A DNA stretch of 64,000 nt from Brachybacterium sp. SGAir0954 (GCF_005490785.1 NZ_CP027295.1:1612001-1676000); one strand, 5' to 3'. Positions 8,850 through 19,905 are shown, counted from the first letter of the stretch. Translations and numbers: made by a program. Notes: generated by a model from the letters alone, not told the origin.

Positions 8850-9344
8850 ATGACCACCTCGGGGACGCCCAGCAACGCAGCACCGGAGCCCGTCGGCAAG
8901 AGCCGGGCGGGGGAGCTGATCGACGAGCGGCGCCGCGAACGCGGGATCACCTGGGCCGAGCTCGCCGAGCGCACGGGACGGCCGGCCGTCTGGCTCACCG
9001 CAGCCGTGCTCGGCGCGCACCCCGTGCCGTCGCAGGAGGCCGAGGTGCTGCGAGAGGCCCTGGGCCTGGAGCCGGCGCTCGTCGCCGCCCTGCGTCGCCA
9101 GCCCACCCGCATCGCCGATCACGCTGCGCTCAGCGACCCGACGATCTACCGGTTCCAGGAGCTGATCCAGGTGTACGGACCGGCCCTGAAGGCGCTGATC
9201 CACGAGGAGTTCGGCGACGGGATCATGAGCGCCATCAACTGCTCGATCGACCTGCGCCGGGGCGAGCACCCAGGTGGGGACCGCGTCGTGCTCACCATCG
9301 ACGGGAAGTTCCTGTCCTACGACTGGGTCTCCTCGGAGGCCTGA
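8850..9344 (+). CDS. cynS: Cyanate hydratase (cyanase)
   Basis: 164 aa. Cyanase converts cyanate and bicarbonate to ammonia and CO2 and forms a decamer. The N-terminal helical domain carries [11 protein letters not shown]; the C-terminal dimer domain carries the catalytic residues Arg101 and Glu104 ([15 protein letters not shown]) and Ser127 ([11 protein letters not shown]), matching Arg96/Glu99/Ser122 of the E. coli enzyme. GAGAGGA precedes the ATG. There is no adjacent cynT carbonic anhydrase or cynR regulator. It ends 16 nt from the convergent helicase gene. Confidence 0.93.
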   Translation: MTTSGTPSNAAPEPVGKSRAGELIDERRRERGITWAELAERTGRPAVWLTAAVLGAHPVPSQEAEVLREALGLEPALVAALRRQPTRIADHAALSDPTIYRFQELIQVYGPALKALIHEEFGDGIMSAINCSIDLRRGEHPGGDRVVLTIDGKFLSYDWVSSEA

Positions 9345-9360
9345 GCGGGGCCGCCCCGGC

Positions 9361-12300
9361 TCAGGCGAGCAGCTCGCGGATGTCGTCCGCGCTGATGCCG
9401 CGGGCGAAGGCGCCGCCGCCCTCCGTGAGCGCCTCGAACAGCTCCGCCTTGCGCTGCTGCAGGGCGAGCACCTTCTCCTCGATCGTGTCCTCCGCGACCA
9501 TGCGGTACACCATGACGGTGCGGTCCTGGCCGATGCGGTGGGCGCGGTCCACGGCCTGGTTCTCCGCGGCCGGGTTCCACCACGGGTCCAGCAGGAACAC
9601 GTAGTCCGCCTCCGTGAGGGTCAGGCCGAAGCCGCCCGCCTTGAGGGAGATGAGGAAGACCGGCGCGTCCCCCTCGCGGAACGTGGTGACCACGGCGTCG
9701 CGGTCCTTCGTGGAGCCGTCGAGGTAGGCGTAGCGGATGCCGCGCATGTCCAGCTCGTCGGCCACGTGCCGCAGGTGCGAGGTGAACTGGCTGAACAGCA
9801 GCACCCGGTGCCCGTCGACCACCTCGTCGAGGCGGTCGAACAGCGCCTCGAGCTTCGAGCTGGCGACGTCGCCGTGCGCCTCCGCGTCGACGATCGACGG
9901 GTCCAGCGCCATCATCCGCAGCAGGGTGAGGGAGCGGAAGACGATGAAGCGGTTGCGGTCGAGGTCCTCCTCGATGAGCCCGAGGACCTTCTTGCGCTCC
10001 CGCTGCAGGATCGAGTCGTACAGGGCGCGGTGCTGCTCGGAGAGCGTCACCGTGAGCACCTGCTCGTGCTTGGGCGGGAGGTCCTTCGCGACGAGCTCCT
10101 TGGTGCGGCGCAGCAGGAAGGGCCGCACGCGGGAGCGCAGCTCCTCCATCCGCTCCGGGTGCTCCCCGGACTCGATCGGCGCGGTGTAGCGCTGGCGGAA
10201 GGCGATCGCGGAGGGGAACAGTCCCGGGGTGGCGAGCGCGAGGATCGACCAGAGGTCCTCGAGGGTGTTCTCCATCGGGGTGCCCGTGATCGCGAGCCGG
10301 AAGGAGGCGCGGATCTCCGCGGCGACCTGGTGGGAGCGGGAGCGGCGGTTCTTCACGAACTGCGCCTCGTCGAGCACGAGCGCCTGGAAGTCGAGCGCCG
10401 TGAACTCCTCGGCGTCGATCCGGAGCACCGTGTAGCTGGTGACGACGAGGTCCGCGCCGAGGATCTCACGGGAGACGTCGGTGCCGCGGGCGCGGGCCGT
10501 GCGGTCCACGACGACGACCTTGAGCGAGGGCGTGAAGCGCTCCGCCTCCGCGCGCCACACGCCGAGCACGGAGGACGGCGCGACGACGAGGAAGGGCGGG
10601 GCGGTCGGATCCTTCGCCCGGGCGTGGGCGAGCAGGGCGAGGGTCTGGACCGTCTTGCCGAGGCCCATGTCGTCCGCGAGCACGCCGCCCAGGCCGTGCT
10701 CGAGCAGGAAGGCGAGCCAGGCGAAGCCCTCCTCCTGGTAGGGGCGCAGGGTCGCCGTGAGGGCGGCGGGCAGCGGCGGGGCGGTGATCTCCGTGAGGCG
10801 CGCGAGGGCGCCCACGCTGCGCTCCCACTCGGCGCTCGCCCGGGCCTCCTCGGCGATCGCGGTGATGTCCTCCCACATGTCCACCTGGTAGCGGCTGATC
10901 TGCTGCTGGTGGGGGTTCCACTCGGCGAGCGCCTCGCCCTCGCCGATCAGCTCGCGGAGCCGGTCGAAGACGGGGTTGTCGAGGGAGAAGTAGGTGCGGT
11001 CCGGGAGCATGAGCCGGCCCTGGCCGGTCGCGAGGGCCGTGAACAGGGTGGGGAAGGGGATCGTGCGGCCGTCGACCGTGATCTCGAAGCCCAGGTCGAA
11101 CCAGTCGTTCTTGCCGGGGGTGGGCCACTGGTTCACGCGCACCTGCGGGGAGCCGTCGAGCTCGCGGTAGGCGTGGCGGGTGCCGACGATCCGCGCCTCG
11201 ACGTGGTCGAGGGCGCCGAGCGCGTCGAGGACGTGCTCGGTGAAGGCGGCCGTGTCCGGACCGGAGAGGTGCTCGGTCGCGTCGCGCCCGGCCTGCGCCC
11301 ACAGGGAGCGGGCCGACTCGAGCACCGCGTCCTCGTGCTCCACGTCGCGGCGCACGCCCTGGCGGCGGTCGATGGGGAGGGTGCGCGAGGGGTCGTGGTA
11401 CTGCCAGGACCAGCTGAGGTCCAGGCGGTCGCCCTCGGCGTAGGCGGCGGCGAGGCGCAGCGTCGCAGGGCGCACCGCGGGCATCTCGACGCTGCCGTCG
11501 GAGCTGGTCACGGCCGTCGTGGCGCGCAGGTGCGGGTAGGCGACCTCGAGGAACTCCTCGCGCTCGGCGGGTGGCACCTCGAGCGGAGAGGTGCGCTGGA
11601 AGAGGCGCTGCAGGGCGGTGGGGATCGGGCTGCCGGCGGGGGCGATCCGGGCCGGGAGGCGCACGCCGTCGCCCTTCGGCGCGGGCTCGGCGCGCTCGGG
11701 GTCCAGGTCGATGATGCCGGCGCTGCCGAGCGGGCGGGCGTGCGGGGCGGGCACGTCGTCGATCGTGACGAGCGGTTGGACGACGAGCGGTGCGTCCTCG
11801 CCGGTGCTGCGCAGGTCCACCGTGACCGCGGCGGAGCCGGCGAGCGAGAGGCCCGTGAGCGCGCTGCCGGGGAGGAAGGCGACGCCGACGTCGCGCGCGT
11901 GGGCGAGGGCCTGCCACAGCAGCGGCGAGCCGATCTGGTTGATCCACAGCTGCTCGATCGCGCCCACCGCGTAGGAGCGCTCGGCGGAGGCCGCCGCGAA
12001 GATCCGGGTGAGCGCCTCCGCATGGGCGGGGTCGTAGGCGGTCGAGTGCACGCGGTACTCGAAGGTGCGCCAGGAGATGCCGCCCTTGATCCAGCTGCCC
12101 TTCCGGCCCATGATCAGCGGGCGCATGCTGAGGGAGAGCGGCGAGCCGGACGCGAGGTGCTCCGCGGTGACGTCCTCCCGGCCGATCCGCGCGCCGCGGC
12201 CCTGCAGCGGCGCGGCCGCGAGGTCGAAGCGCAGGGCGAGCGGCTGCGGCGTCGTCTCCTCGGCGGCCTCCTCGCCGAGCAGGGGGCGCAGCACGGAGCG

Positions 12301-12714
12301 CCACTCCGACGGCGGGTGCTCGCGATCCTGCTCCTCGGCGCGCGCGTCGAGCGCGTACAGGGTCGCCGCGACGTGCTTGCAGCCGCGGGAGACGGGGCAC
12401 GTGCAGCGGGAGCCGGTGGGCCGCCAGATGCCGCCCGCCGTGGGGCGCCAGAAGCGGCGGGAGACGGCGTCCTCCTCGTACTCGCGCAGCTCGACGACGA
12501 CCCGGTAGCGGTCGCTCATCCCCTCGACCTCCGCCTCGGCGCGGCCCGCAGCGCGATCCCAGTCCAGGGAGATCACCCGCTTCTGTCGCGAGTACTCGAG
12601 GCCGCGGCCGGCGGCGGCGTCGCCCACCGCCTGGCTGATCGCGAGCGGCGGCACGTGCGGCAGCGGCGCGGCGGCGGAGGGCGGGGTGGAGGCGGAGGAG
12701 GCCGACGAAGGCAT
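9361..12714 (-). CDS. SNF2-family DEAD/DEAH-like helicase with SWIM zinc finger
   Basis: About 1117 aa. An N-terminal SWIM zinc finger binds a metal through Cys104, Cys106, Cys112 and His114 ([11 protein letters not shown]). A bacterial SNF2 ATPase follows: Walker A DDMGLGKT near residue 683, the DEAQ box in [19 protein letters not shown] (motif III), and in the C-terminal lobe [16 protein letters not shown] and [12 protein letters not shown] (motifs V and VI). Such proteins are thought to move along DNA or remodel protein-DNA complexes. Start uncertain: ATG at 12714 or an in-frame ATG at 12753 adding 13 residues; neither has a strong ribosome binding site. Confidence 0.9.
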   Translation of the reverse strand: MPSSASSASTPPSAAAPLPHVPPLAISQAVGDAAAGRGLEYSRQKRVISLDWDRAAGRAEAEVEGMSDRYRVVVELREYEEDAVSRRFWRPTAGGIWRPTGSRCTCPVSRGCKHVAATLYALDARAEEQDREHPPSEWRSVLRPLLGEEAAEETTPQPLALRFDLAAAPLQGRGARIGREDVTAEHLASGSPLSLSMRPLIMGRKGSWIKGGISWRTFEYRVHSTAYDPAHAEALTRIFAAASAERSYAVGAIEQLWINQIGSPLLWQALAHARDVGVAFLPGSALTGLSLAGSAAVTVDLRSTGEDAPLVVQPLVTIDDVPAPHARPLGSAGIIDLDPERAEPAPKGDGVRLPARIAPAGSPIPTALQRLFQRTSPLEVPPAEREEFLEVAYPHLRATTAVTSSDGSVEMPAVRPATLRLAAAYAEGDRLDLSWSWQYHDPSRTLPIDRRQGVRRDVEHEDAVLESARSLWAQAGRDATEHLSGPDTAAFTEHVLDALGALDHVEARIVGTRHAYRELDGSPQVRVNQWPTPGKNDWFDLGFEITVDGRTIPFPTLFTALATGQGRLMLPDRTYFSLDNPVFDRLRELIGEGEALAEWNPHQQQISRYQVDMWEDITAIAEEARASAEWERSVGALARLTEITAPPLPAALTATLRPYQEEGFAWLAFLLEHGLGGVLADDMGLGKTVQTLALLAHARAKDPTAPPFLVVAPSSVLGVWRAEAERFTPSLKVVVVDRTARARGTDVSREILGADLVVTSYTVLRIDAEEFTALDFQALVLDEAQFVKNRRSRSHQVAAEIRASFRLAITGTPMENTLEDLWSILALATPGLFPSAIAFRQRYTAPIESGEHPERMEELRSRVRPFLLRRTKELVAKDLPPKHEQVLTVTLSEQHRALYDSILQRERKKVLGLIEEDLDRNRFIVFRSLTLLRMMALDPSIVDAEAHGDVASSKLEALFDRLDEVVDGHRVLLFSQFTSHLRHVADELDMRGIRYAYLDGSTKDRDAVVTTFREGDAPVFLISLKAGGFGLTLTEADYVFLLDPWWNPAAENQAVDRAHRIGQDRTVMVYRMVAEDTIEEKVLALQQRKAELFEALTEGGGAFARGISADDIRELLA

Positions 12715-12841
12715 AGGGGACAGCGTATCGAGCGCGGAGCCCTCACGGCGCATCCGGGGGAGGGCTCACGGCGGGCCGACGGGGGCGGCGTGAGCACGAC
12801 CACGCGAGGCGCGCCCGGGGCGCCGGGGGAGCCCCGGGCGC

Positions 12842-12847
12842 TACAGT
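12842..12847 (+). promoter_or_regulatory. Probable -10 of glmM
   Basis: TACAGT lies 59 nt upstream of the glmM ATG, which has its own GGAAGGA ribosome binding site at about 12892-12898, so this would be a normal leadered transcript. Confidence 0.4.
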
Positions 12848-12906
12848 CGGTGCCGTTCCGCCCGCGCAGGCCGCGCAGGGCCCCGCATCTCGGAAGGACC
12901 CTCCTC

Positions 12907-14259
12907 ATGGCTCGACTCTTCGGCACCGACGGCGTGCGCGGACGCGCGAACGACGACATCACCGCGGAGCTCGCGGTCGAGCTGTCGGTGGGCGCCGCCC
13001 ACGTGCTGGGGACCTTCGGCGCCTTCGAGGCGGACGGGAGGAAGCCCGTTGCGATCGTCGGCCGGGACACCCGCCCCTCGGGCGACTTCCTCGCCGCCGC
13101 GGTGAGCGCGGGCCTCGCCTCCGCAGGGGTCGACGTGCTCGACGCGGGCATCATCGCGACCCCGGGCCTCGCCTTCCTCGTGCAGTCCACCGGTGCGGAC
13201 CTCGGCGTCATGATCTCCGCCTCCCACAACCCGGCCCCGGACAACGGCATCAAGTTCTTCGCCCGCGGCGGCGTGAAGCTGCCCGACGAGGTCGAGGACG
13301 CGATCGAGGCGCGGCTCGGCGAGGAGTGGGAGCGCCCGCAGGGCACCGCCGTCGGCACCATCCGCCCCTTCGAGAACGCCGTCGAGCAGTACGTCGAGCA
13401 TCTCGTCTCGACCCTCGACCGCCCGCTCACGGGCCTCACCGTGGTCGCCGACTGCGCGAACGGCGCGGCCTCGGTCTCCGGGCCGGAGGCGCTGCGCCGC
13501 ACTGGCGCGACCGTCCACGTGATCGGCGACCGCTCCGACGGCGGCCTCATCAACGACGGCGTGGGCTCCACGCACCTCGGCCCGCTGCAGGCCGCGGTGC
13601 TCGAGCACGGCGCGGACCTCGGCGTGGCCTTCGACGGCGACGCGGACCGCTGCCTCGCGGTCGCGGCCGACGGCGAGCCGGTCGACGGCGACCAGATCAT
13701 GGCGATCCTCGCCCTGGACCTCAAGGAGCGCGGCAAGCTCCACGACGACACCCTCGTCGTCACCGTCATGAGCAACCTCGGCCTCAAGCTCGCCATGAAG
13801 GAGCACGGCATCACCCTCGCCCAGACCGGCGTGGGTGACCGCTACGTGCTCGAGGAGATGAACCTCGGCGGGTACTCCGTGGGCGGCGAGCAGTCCGGCC
13901 ACGTGATCCTCGCCGAGCACGCCACCACCGGCGACGGCGAGCTCACCGCCCTGCACCTGCTGCAGCGCATCGCCGCGACCGGCACCTCCGCCCGCGAGCT
14001 CGCGGACGTCATGTCCCGCCTCCCGCAGGCGCTCATCAACGTCAAGGGCGTCGACAAGGCCCGCGCGACGATCGACCACGAGGTGCGCGACGCGGTCGCC
14101 GCGGCGGAGGCGGAGCTCGGCGAGAGCGGCCGCGTGCTGCTGCGCCCCTCGGGCACCGAGCCCGTCGTCCGTGTCATGGTCGAGGCCCCCACCGACGAGA
14201 CCGCGACCGCCGTCGCCGAGCGCCTCGCCGCCGTCGTCCAGGAGCGCCTCGCGCTCTGA
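12907..14259 (+). CDS. glmM: Phosphoglucosamine mutase
   Basis: 450 aa. GlmM interconverts glucosamine-6-phosphate and glucosamine-1-phosphate on the way to UDP-GlcNAc for peptidoglycan. The phosphoserine is Ser106 in ISASHNP; Mg binding is by DGDADR, substrate specificity by GGEQSGH, and phosphate binding by RPSGTEP near the C terminus. The N terminus [12 protein letters not shown] is the family start, so the ATG at 12907 is secure although the frame is open far upstream. glmS lies 1.6 kb downstream on the same strand, supplying the substrate. Confidence 0.98.
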   Translation: MARLFGTDGVRGRANDDITAELAVELSVGAAHVLGTFGAFEADGRKPVAIVGRDTRPSGDFLAAAVSAGLASAGVDVLDAGIIATPGLAFLVQSTGADLGVMISASHNPAPDNGIKFFARGGVKLPDEVEDAIEARLGEEWERPQGTAVGTIRPFENAVEQYVEHLVSTLDRPLTGLTVVADCANGAASVSGPEALRRTGATVHVIGDRSDGGLINDGVGSTHLGPLQAAVLEHGADLGVAFDGDADRCLAVAADGEPVDGDQIMAILALDLKERGKLHDDTLVVTVMSNLGLKLAMKEHGITLAQTGVGDRYVLEEMNLGGYSVGGEQSGHVILAEHATTGDGELTALHLLQRIAATGTSARELADVMSRLPQALINVKGVDKARATIDHEVRDAVAAAEAELGESGRVLLRPSGTEPVVRVMVEAPTDETATAVAERLAAVVQERLAL

Positions 14260-14530
14260 GCACCGCCTACATGCCGAGCTTCTCTGCAGGGTCGGCATAG
14301 AGCGATCCTTCGTGCTTCGACATCCCTGGGCGGAAGAAGATCCCCCGTACGAGGGGGACTCCGGAGGGTTGCGTCCTCGATCGTGGACCTCAGCGGCTGA
14401 TCAACCGGGGAGAACGGTGGATGGTTCGGGTATGCGAGTTCACCGCACGAGGCTCACCGGCTGCCCCCGCGAGCCCGGCGGTCCCGTGAGCCCGACGTTC
14501 TCTCTCGCCCGACGCTCCCGCGAAGCGGCC
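14260..14530. other. Gene-free stretch after glmM
   Basis: No coding signal. Two short hairpins are visible: ATGCCGA/TCGGCAT (14271-14277 with 14292-14298), close enough to the glmM stop to act as its terminator, and TCCCCC/GGGGGA (14341-14346 with 14353-14358). The rest shows nothing recognisable. Confidence 0.5.
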
Positions 14531-14585
14531 GATGGTCCGATTCCGTTCCAGATCGATGGTGGATCTGGAACGGAATCGGACCATC
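14531..14585. repeat. Perfect 24-bp inverted repeat with 7-nt loop
   Basis: Arms 14531-14554 and 14562-14585 are exact complements over 24 nt (beginning GATGGTCCGATTCCG), with loop GATGGTG. It is the longest perfect stem seen in the window and sits between the convergent genes glmM and coaA. Bidirectional termination is the simplest role; a protein-binding or mobile-element end is possible. Confidence 0.8.
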
Positions 14586-14597
14586 CTCGTTCTGCGC

Positions 14598-14618
14598 GGG
14601 GGCGGGGGCGGGGGCGGG
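14598..14618 (+). other. G-quadruplex motif
   Basis: Four G-runs of 5, 5, 5 and 3 separated by single C residues (14598-14602, 14604-14608, 14610-14614, 14616-14618). One-base loops predict a very stable parallel quadruplex. It starts 12 nt after the 24-bp inverted repeat and about 58 nt beyond the 3' end of coaA. Confidence 0.7.
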
Positions 14619-14676
14619 TTCTCAGACGGTGCTGCTCCGCCTGATCTCCTCCCGCTCGTTCCTCGCAGTACGTCGA

Positions 14677-15633
14677 TCAGACCTTGCGCAGGAGCACGTT
14701 CTGCACGCGGTGCTGGGCGTCCTTGCGCAGCACGAGGTCGGCGCGGCCGCGGGTGGGCAGCACGTTCTCGGAGAGGTTCGGCCCGTTGATCGTGTGCCAG
14801 ATCCGCAGCGCCGTCTCGACCGCCTCCTCGTCCGTGAGCTCCGCGTAGCGACGGAAGTACGAGCGCGGGTCGGAGAAGGCGGTGCGGCGCAGGGCGAGGA
14901 AGCGGTCCACGTACCAGCGCTGCACGTCCTCGCCGCGGGCGTCGACGTAGACGGAGTAGTCGAAGAAGTCGGAGACGGCCATGCCGAGCCGGCCGTCGCG
15001 CCGCGGCCGCGCGGGCTGGAGCACGTTCAGGCCCTCGAGGATGAGCACGTCGGGGCTCTCCACGACGACGCGCTCGTCGGGCACGATGTCGTAGACGAGG
15101 TGCGAGTACACGGGCGCCTCGACGCGCTCGACCCCGGCCTTGACGTCCGCGACGAAGCGCAGCAGCCGGCGCCGGTCGTAGCTCTCGGGGAAGCCCTTGC
15201 GGTGCATGATCCCGCGGGCCTCGAGCTCCGCGTTGGGGAGCAGGAAGCCGTCGGTCGTCACGAGCTGCACGCGGGGAGTGTCCGGCCAGCGGGCCATGAG
15301 CTCGCGCAGCAGGCGGGCCGTCGTCGACTTGCCGACCGCGACCGAGCCGGCGACGCCGATGACGTACGGGGTGCGCACCTGCTGCTCGCCGAGGAAGTCC
15401 CCGCGCGAGCGGCGCAGGCGCTGCGCCTGGGCGACCTGGATGTTCAGCAGGCGGGAGATCGGCCGGTACACGGCGTCGACCTCGCTCAGGTCGATCATGT
15501 CGCCGAGGCCGCGGAGGTTGTCGACGTCCCGCGCGTCCAGGGGGAGCGGGGTCTGCCGGGAGAGCCTCGCCCAGTCCTCGCGGGGGATCTCGAGGAAGGG
15601 GGTGACGGCACTCGACGCGGCGGCGGGTCTCAT
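14677..15633 (-). CDS. coaA: Pantothenate kinase, type I
   Basis: 318 aa. Phosphorylates pantothenate, the first step to coenzyme A. Walker A is [12 protein letters not shown] (residues 93-104) of the P-loop kinase/PRK fold; [13 protein letters not shown] and KGFPESYD are conserved substrate-site blocks, and ILEGLNVLQ is typical of bacterial type I CoaA. The ATG at 15633 gives a normal length; the frame is open further upstream, but only into the glmS promoter region. It is divergent from glmS with about 200 nt between the starts. Confidence 0.96.
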   Translation of the reverse strand: MRPAAASSAVTPFLEIPREDWARLSRQTPLPLDARDVDNLRGLGDMIDLSEVDAVYRPISRLLNIQVAQAQRLRRSRGDFLGEQQVRTPYVIGVAGSVAVGKSTTARLLRELMARWPDTPRVQLVTTDGFLLPNAELEARGIMHRKGFPESYDRRRLLRFVADVKAGVERVEAPVYSHLVYDIVPDERVVVESPDVLILEGLNVLQPARPRRDGRLGMAVSDFFDYSVYVDARGEDVQRWYVDRFLALRRTAFSDPRSYFRRYAELTDEEAVETALRIWHTINGPNLSENVLPTRGRADLVLRKDAQHRVQNVLLRKV

Positions 15634-15822
15634 GGGGCGATTCTTCCAGCCGCCCGCCCGTGCCCCCGTCACTCCCGCGCCGGTGAGACCCACGCCGCAC
15701 CCCTGCGTGATCGTGCACGGGCGTGCGCACCGCCCGTCACGACCGGTCACGAGGTGGGTGAAGCGTGAGCGAACACTCGTGACCTGCGGCGATCCGGTGC
15801 GGTCCGGGGCCTCCCGGGGCGC

Positions 15823-15828
15823 TACGTT
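15823..15828 (+). promoter_or_regulatory. Leaderless -10 hexamer of glmS
   Basis: TACGTT ends 7 nt before the glmS ATG; there is no ribosome binding site in that gap. Confidence 0.6.
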
Positions 15829-15835
15829 CGTCCTC

Positions 15836-17704
15836 ATGTGTGGAATCGTCGGTTACGTGGGCCAGCGCCCCGCCTCCCCCTCCTCCCGTCCCGTCGACGT
15901 GGCCCTCCAGGGCCTCGCCCGTCTCGAGTACCGCGGATACGACTCCGCGGGCGTCGCCGTCCTCGACGGCTCCGAGGTGCGCGTCGCGAAGGCCAAGGGC
16001 AAGCTGAAGAACCTCCGCGGGGTGCTCGAGGGACAGGACGTCCCGACCTCCGCGGTCGCGATCGGCCACACCCGCTGGGCCACCCACGGCGCGCCGACCG
16101 ACGAGAACGCCCACCCCCACCTGGGCGGCAAGGACGACGAGCTCGCCCTCGTCCACAACGGCATCATCGAGAACTTCGCCGCCCTCCGCACCTCCCTCGA
16201 GGCCGACGGCTACACCTTCCGCTCCGAGACCGACTCCGAGGCCGCCGCGCATCTCGTGGCCCGCGAGATGCAGCGCACCGGCGACCTCACCCTCGCCCTG
16301 CGCGCCGCCGCGGTCCAGCTCGAGGGCGCCTTCACCCTCCTCGCCATCCACCGCGACCAGCCGGACCGCGTCGTCGCCGCCCGCCGCAACTCCCCGCTCG
16401 TCGTGGGCCTCGGCGAGGGCGAGAACTACCTCGGCTCCGACGTCGCCGCCTTCGTGGACAACACCCGCGAGGCGCTCGAGATCGGTCAGGACCAGGTCGT
16501 CACCGTCACCGCGGACGACGTCGCCGTCACCGACTTCGAGGGCACCGAGGTCACCGAGAAGAAGCAGTACACGATCGCCTGGGACGTCGCCGCCGCGCAG
16601 AAGGGCGGCTACGACTCCTTCATGGCCAAGGAGATCCACGAGCAGGCGACCGCCGTCGCGGACACCCTCCGCGGCCGCATCGACAGCGGCGCCCTCCACC
16701 TCGACGAGATGAGCATCGACGAGTCGGTGCTGCGCAGCATCGACAAGATCATCGTCGTCGCGTGCGGCACCGCCGCGAACGCCGGCAACGTCGCGAAGTA
16801 CGCGATCGAGCACTGGTGCCGCATCCCCACCGAGGTCGAGCTCGCCCACGAGTTCCGCTACCGCGACCCGATCGTCACCGAGAAGACCCTCGTCGTCGCG
16901 ATCTCCCAGTCCGGCGAGACCATGGACACCCTCATGGCCATGCGCCACGCGCAGGAGCAGGGCGCGAAGGTCGTCGCGATCTGCAACACCTACGGCTCGA
17001 CGATCCCGCGCGAGGCCGACGCCGCCCTGTACCTCCACGTGGGCCCCGAGATCGCGGTCGCCTCGACGAAGGCGTACCTCGGCCAGATCACCGCCTGCTA
17101 CCTCCTGGGCCTGTACCTCGCCCAGGTGCGCGGGAACCTCTTCCCCGACGAGATCGCGGCCCTCATGGAGGACCTCGAGCAGCTCCCCGCGCACGTGCAG
17201 ACGGTGCTCGACGGCGCGGGCGCCGTCGAGGAGCTCGCGCGGTCGATGAAGGACACCACGAGCGTGCTGTTCCTGGGCCGCCACGTCGGCTACCCGACGG
17301 CGCTCGAGGGCGCGCTCAAGCTCAAGGAGATCGCCTACATCCACGCGGAGGGCTTCGCCGCCGGCGAGCTCAAGCACGGGCCGATCGCCCTGGTCGACGA
17401 GGGTCAGCCGGTCTTCGTCATCGTGCCGTCCCCGCGCGGTCGCGACTCCCTGCACTCGAAGGTCGTCTCGAACATCCAGGAGGTGCGCGCCCGCGGCGCC
17501 CGCACCCTGGTGATCGCGGAGGAGGGCGACGAGGACGTGCTGCCGTACTCGGACGTGGTGCTGCGCGTCCCGGCGACCCGCACGCTCTTCGCGCCGCTGC
17601 TGACCGTGATCCCGCTGCAGATCTTCTCGTGCGCCCTCGCCGCCGCGAAGGGCCTGGACGTCGATCAGCCGCGCAATCTCGCGAAGTCCGTGACGGTCGA
17701 GTGA
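15836..17704 (+). CDS. glmS: Glutamine-fructose-6-phosphate aminotransferase (isomerizing)
   Basis: 622 aa. Makes glucosamine-6-phosphate from fructose-6-phosphate and glutamine, the entry step to UDP-GlcNAc. The N-terminal glutaminase uses Cys2 (MCGIVGYVG) exposed after Met removal; HTRWATHG and NGIIEN are its other conserved blocks. Two SIS domains follow, with [10 protein letters not shown] and the C-terminal [20 protein letters not shown], and the chain ends in the usual NLAKSVTVE. Because Cys must be residue 2, the ATG at 15836 is certain. No glmS ribozyme is possible, as the predicted transcript has no leader. Confidence 0.98.
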   Translation: MCGIVGYVGQRPASPSSRPVDVALQGLARLEYRGYDSAGVAVLDGSEVRVAKAKGKLKNLRGVLEGQDVPTSAVAIGHTRWATHGAPTDENAHPHLGGKDDELALVHNGIIENFAALRTSLEADGYTFRSETDSEAAAHLVAREMQRTGDLTLALRAAAVQLEGAFTLLAIHRDQPDRVVAARRNSPLVVGLGEGENYLGSDVAAFVDNTREALEIGQDQVVTVTADDVAVTDFEGTEVTEKKQYTIAWDVAAAQKGGYDSFMAKEIHEQATAVADTLRGRIDSGALHLDEMSIDESVLRSIDKIIVVACGTAANAGNVAKYAIEHWCRIPTEVELAHEFRYRDPIVTEKTLVVAISQSGETMDTLMAMRHAQEQGAKVVAICNTYGSTIPREADAALYLHVGPEIAVASTKAYLGQITACYLLGLYLAQVRGNLFPDEIAALMEDLEQLPAHVQTVLDGAGAVEELARSMKDTTSVLFLGRHVGYPTALEGALKLKEIAYIHAEGFAAGELKHGPIALVDEGQPVFVIVPSPRGRDSLHSKVVSNIQEVRARGARTLVIAEEGDEDVLPYSDVVLRVPATRTLFAPLLTVIPLQIFSCALAAAKGLDVDQPRNLAKSVTVE

Positions 17705-17854
17705 CCCGCTGACGACGGGGCGCGCCGCTGTGGGCGGCGCACCCGTCGGCGCCTCCGCGGCGCGCCCGACGGCCGGTCCGTCACCCCTCCCGGGGTGGTG
17801 GGCTGGCCGTCCTGCTGCGGGCCGACGGGCCTGCACGGGTGGGGGAGCGGGTGT

Positions 17855-17860
17855 GATACT
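17855..17860 (+). promoter_or_regulatory. Probable leaderless -10 of the acpS operon
   Basis: GATACT, within TGATACT, ends 6 nt before the GTG of acpS. It departs from TAnnnT at the first base, but spacing and composition match the other leaderless sites here. Confidence 0.45.
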
Positions 17861-17866
17861 GCGAGG

Positions 17867-18361
17867 GTGAGCACCTCTTCCGAGCCCGGGGGCACCGCCG
17901 CGGGCAGCACTGACGGGTCGACCGACGGGACGACCGTCGCGGGCCGGGCGTTCCCGCCCCGCGAGGACGGCCGGATCGTCGGCGTCGGCATCGACGTCGC
18001 CCAGATCTCGCGGCTCGAGGGCCTGCTCGAGCGCACTCCCGCCCTCGGCGAGCGGCTCTTCGCCCCCGAGGAGCGCGAGCTCTCCCTCGCCTCCCGCGCG
18101 GCACGGGTCGCGGCGAAGGAGGCCGTCGGCAAGGCCCTCGGCCATCCGGGCGACTTCTCCTGGCAGGACGTCACCGTCCAGCGCACCGCCGTGCGCCGCC
18201 CCTATCTCGTGCTGCGCGGCGCGACCCTCGCCGCGGCGGAGGAGCTCGGGGTGACGCACCTGCACCTGTCCCTCTCGCACGACGGCGACATCGCCACCGC
18301 GATCGTCGTCGCCGAGCGTGCCGAGCCGTCCCCGACTGCGAACACCGAGGTCCCGCGATGA
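17867..18361 (+). CDS. acpS: Holo-[acyl-carrier-protein] synthase
   Basis: 164 aa. Transfers 4'-phosphopantetheine from CoA to acyl carrier protein. The catalytic core starts near residue 36 with RIVGVGIDVAQISR (Mg ligand Asp43) and holds AAKEAVGKAL (Glu85) and LHLSLSHDGDIATA. The 35-residue N-terminal stretch, rich in Gly, Thr and Ser, is not conserved, so translation might begin later, but the GTG at 17867 lies 6 nt after a -10-like hexamer. First gene of a tight operon: its stop overlaps the nnr start (ATGA). Confidence 0.93.
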   Translation: MSTSSEPGGTAAGSTDGSTDGTTVAGRAFPPREDGRIVGVGIDVAQISRLEGLLERTPALGERLFAPEERELSLASRAARVAAKEAVGKALGHPGDFSWQDVTVQRTAVRRPYLVLRGATLAAAEELGVTHLHLSLSHDGDIATAIVVAERAEPSPTANTEVPR

Positions 18362-19905
18362 TCATCGGCTACTCCGCCGCCGCCGTCCGCTCCGCCGAGC
18401 GTCCCCTCCTGGACGCGGGCGAGCCGCTCATGCAGCGCGCCGCCGCCGCGATCGACGCCCACGTCGCCGCGCTGCTCGAACCGCGCGGCCCGCTGCGCGA
18501 CCGGCACGTGCTCGTGCTCGCCGGCTCCGGCGCGAACGGCGGGGACGGCCTCCACGCGGCCGCCCTGCTGCGCGGCCGCGGCGTGCAGGCCCGGGCGCTC
18601 ACGACCGGCACGAGCCTGCACGAGGGCGGGGCGCAGGCGCTGCGGGAGGCCGGCGGGCGGATCGACCGCCTCGACGAGCTGACCGAGCGGGACCTCGACG
18701 ACCTCCTCGACGAGATGGACCTCGTGCTCGACGCGATCGTCGGCATCGGCGGCCGGCCCGAGGTGCCCGCCCCGATCGCCCCGCTGCTGGACGCCGTGCG
18801 CCGCCATTCCCTGCCCGTGATCGCCGTGGACCAGCCGAGCTTCCTCGACGCGTCCACCGGCGAGGCGGCCCCCGAGGCGCTCGCCGCCCGCGCCACCCTC
18901 ACCTTCGGCGCGGTGAAGGCGGGCCTCCTCCTCCCCGGCGGCAGCGCGCTCGCCGGGACCGTGCACCCCGTGGACCTGGGCCTGGACCCGCACCTGCCCA
19001 GCTCCGGTCCCGGCCTCGTGGTCCAGCGACTCACCGACGCCGACGTGCGCAGCCTGTTCCCGCGCCCGGGGGCGGAGTCCACGAAGTACCGCCGCGGGGT
19101 CGTCGCCCTCGCCGCCGGCAGCCCCGACTATCCCGGCGCGGCCGTGCTCTCCGTCTCCGGCGCCGCCCGCGCGGGCGCCGGCATGGTGCGCCTGCTCGCC
19201 CCGGGGAGCGTGCGCGAGCTCGTGCTGCACCGCCGGCCGGAGGTCGTGGGCCACGAGAGCCCCACGCCGCCCTCGCATGAGACCGGTCACGCCCGGCCCG
19301 TCATCGATCTCGAGGCGGCGGGCCGCACCCACGCGCTCGTCGTCGGCCCCGGTCTCTCCCCGGAGGACCCCCGCGCCCGGGCCGGCGTGGCCCTGCTGCG
19401 ACGCGGCGCCCACGGCCCGGGCCGCGGCGTGATCGACGCCGGCGCGCTCGGCGCGATCGGCCCCGAGGACCGGTTCGGATCGGAGATCGTGCTGACCCCG
19501 CACCGCGGCGAGGCGGACCGTCTCGCCGAGCGCCTCGAGATCGACCCCGAGCAGAGCGCCCCGGCGCTGGCCAGCGCACTCGCCCGCACCACGGGCGCGA
19601 CGGTGCTCCTCAAGGGCGCCGTCACCGTCGTCGCCCCGGGCCGCACGGGCGGGCCGCTGCTCGCCCAGGACGACGCCACCTCGCAGCTCGCGACGGCCGG
19701 CACCGGGGACGTGCTCGCCGGGATCCTCGGCACCCTCCTCGCGGCCGGTCTCCCCGGCCCCGAGGCCGCCGCCCTCGCCGCCCTGCTGCACGGCCGCGCG
19801 GGCCGGCTCGCGTCCCGCGACGGCCTCGTCCCCCTCGTCGCCCTGGACGTCGCCGACCACCTCCCGGCCGCTCTCGCCGCTATCCTGGCGGACGCCCTGC
19901 CCTGA
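18358..19905 (+). CDS. nnr: Bifunctional NAD(P)H-hydrate epimerase / ADP-dependent dehydratase
   Basis: 515 aa. Repairs hydrated NADH/NADPH. The N-terminal YjeF domain (to about residue 215) has the epimerase signature LAGSGANGGDGLHAA; the C-terminal YjeF/NnrD domain has YRRGVVALAAGS, VGPGLS and the nucleotide/catalytic block ATAGTGDVLAG near the end. Both domains are complete. It overlaps acpS by 4 nt and alr follows after 13 nt. This acpS-nnr-alr order is common in actinobacteria. Confidence 0.95.
   Translation: MIIGYSAAAVRSAERPLLDAGEPLMQRAAAAIDAHVAALLEPRGPLRDRHVLVLAGSGANGGDGLHAAALLRGRGVQARALTTGTSLHEGGAQALREAGGRIDRLDELTERDLDDLLDEMDLVLDAIVGIGGRPEVPAPIAPLLDAVRRHSLPVIAVDQPSFLDASTGEAAPEALAARATLTFGAVKAGLLLPGGSALAGTVHPVDLGLDPHLPSSGPGLVVQRLTDADVRSLFPRPGAESTKYRRGVVALAAGSPDYPGAAVLSVSGAARAGAGMVRLLAPGSVRELVLHRRPEVVGHESPTPPSHETGHARPVIDLEAAGRTHALVVGPGLSPEDPRARAGVALLRRGAHGPGRGVIDAGALGAIGPEDRFGSEIVLTPHRGEADRLAERLEIDPEQSAPALASALARTTGATVLLKGAVTVVAPGRTGGPLLAQDDATSQLATAGTGDVLAGILGTLLAAGLPGPEAAALAALLHGRAGRLASRDGLVPLVALDVADHLPAALAAILADALP

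Noticed and set aside
9274..12906. A very long open frame on the plus strand opposite the SNF2 helicase, continuous with glmM
   Set aside because: It is the GC-rich antisense shadow of the helicase; composition is Arg/Gly/Glu-rich without motifs, and GlmM begins at its canonical [12 protein letters not shown].
15634..15835. glmS riboswitch/ribozyme between coaA and glmS
   Set aside because: Predicted glmS transcript starts at the ATG, and the interval is too short and GC-rich to hold the ribozyme core.
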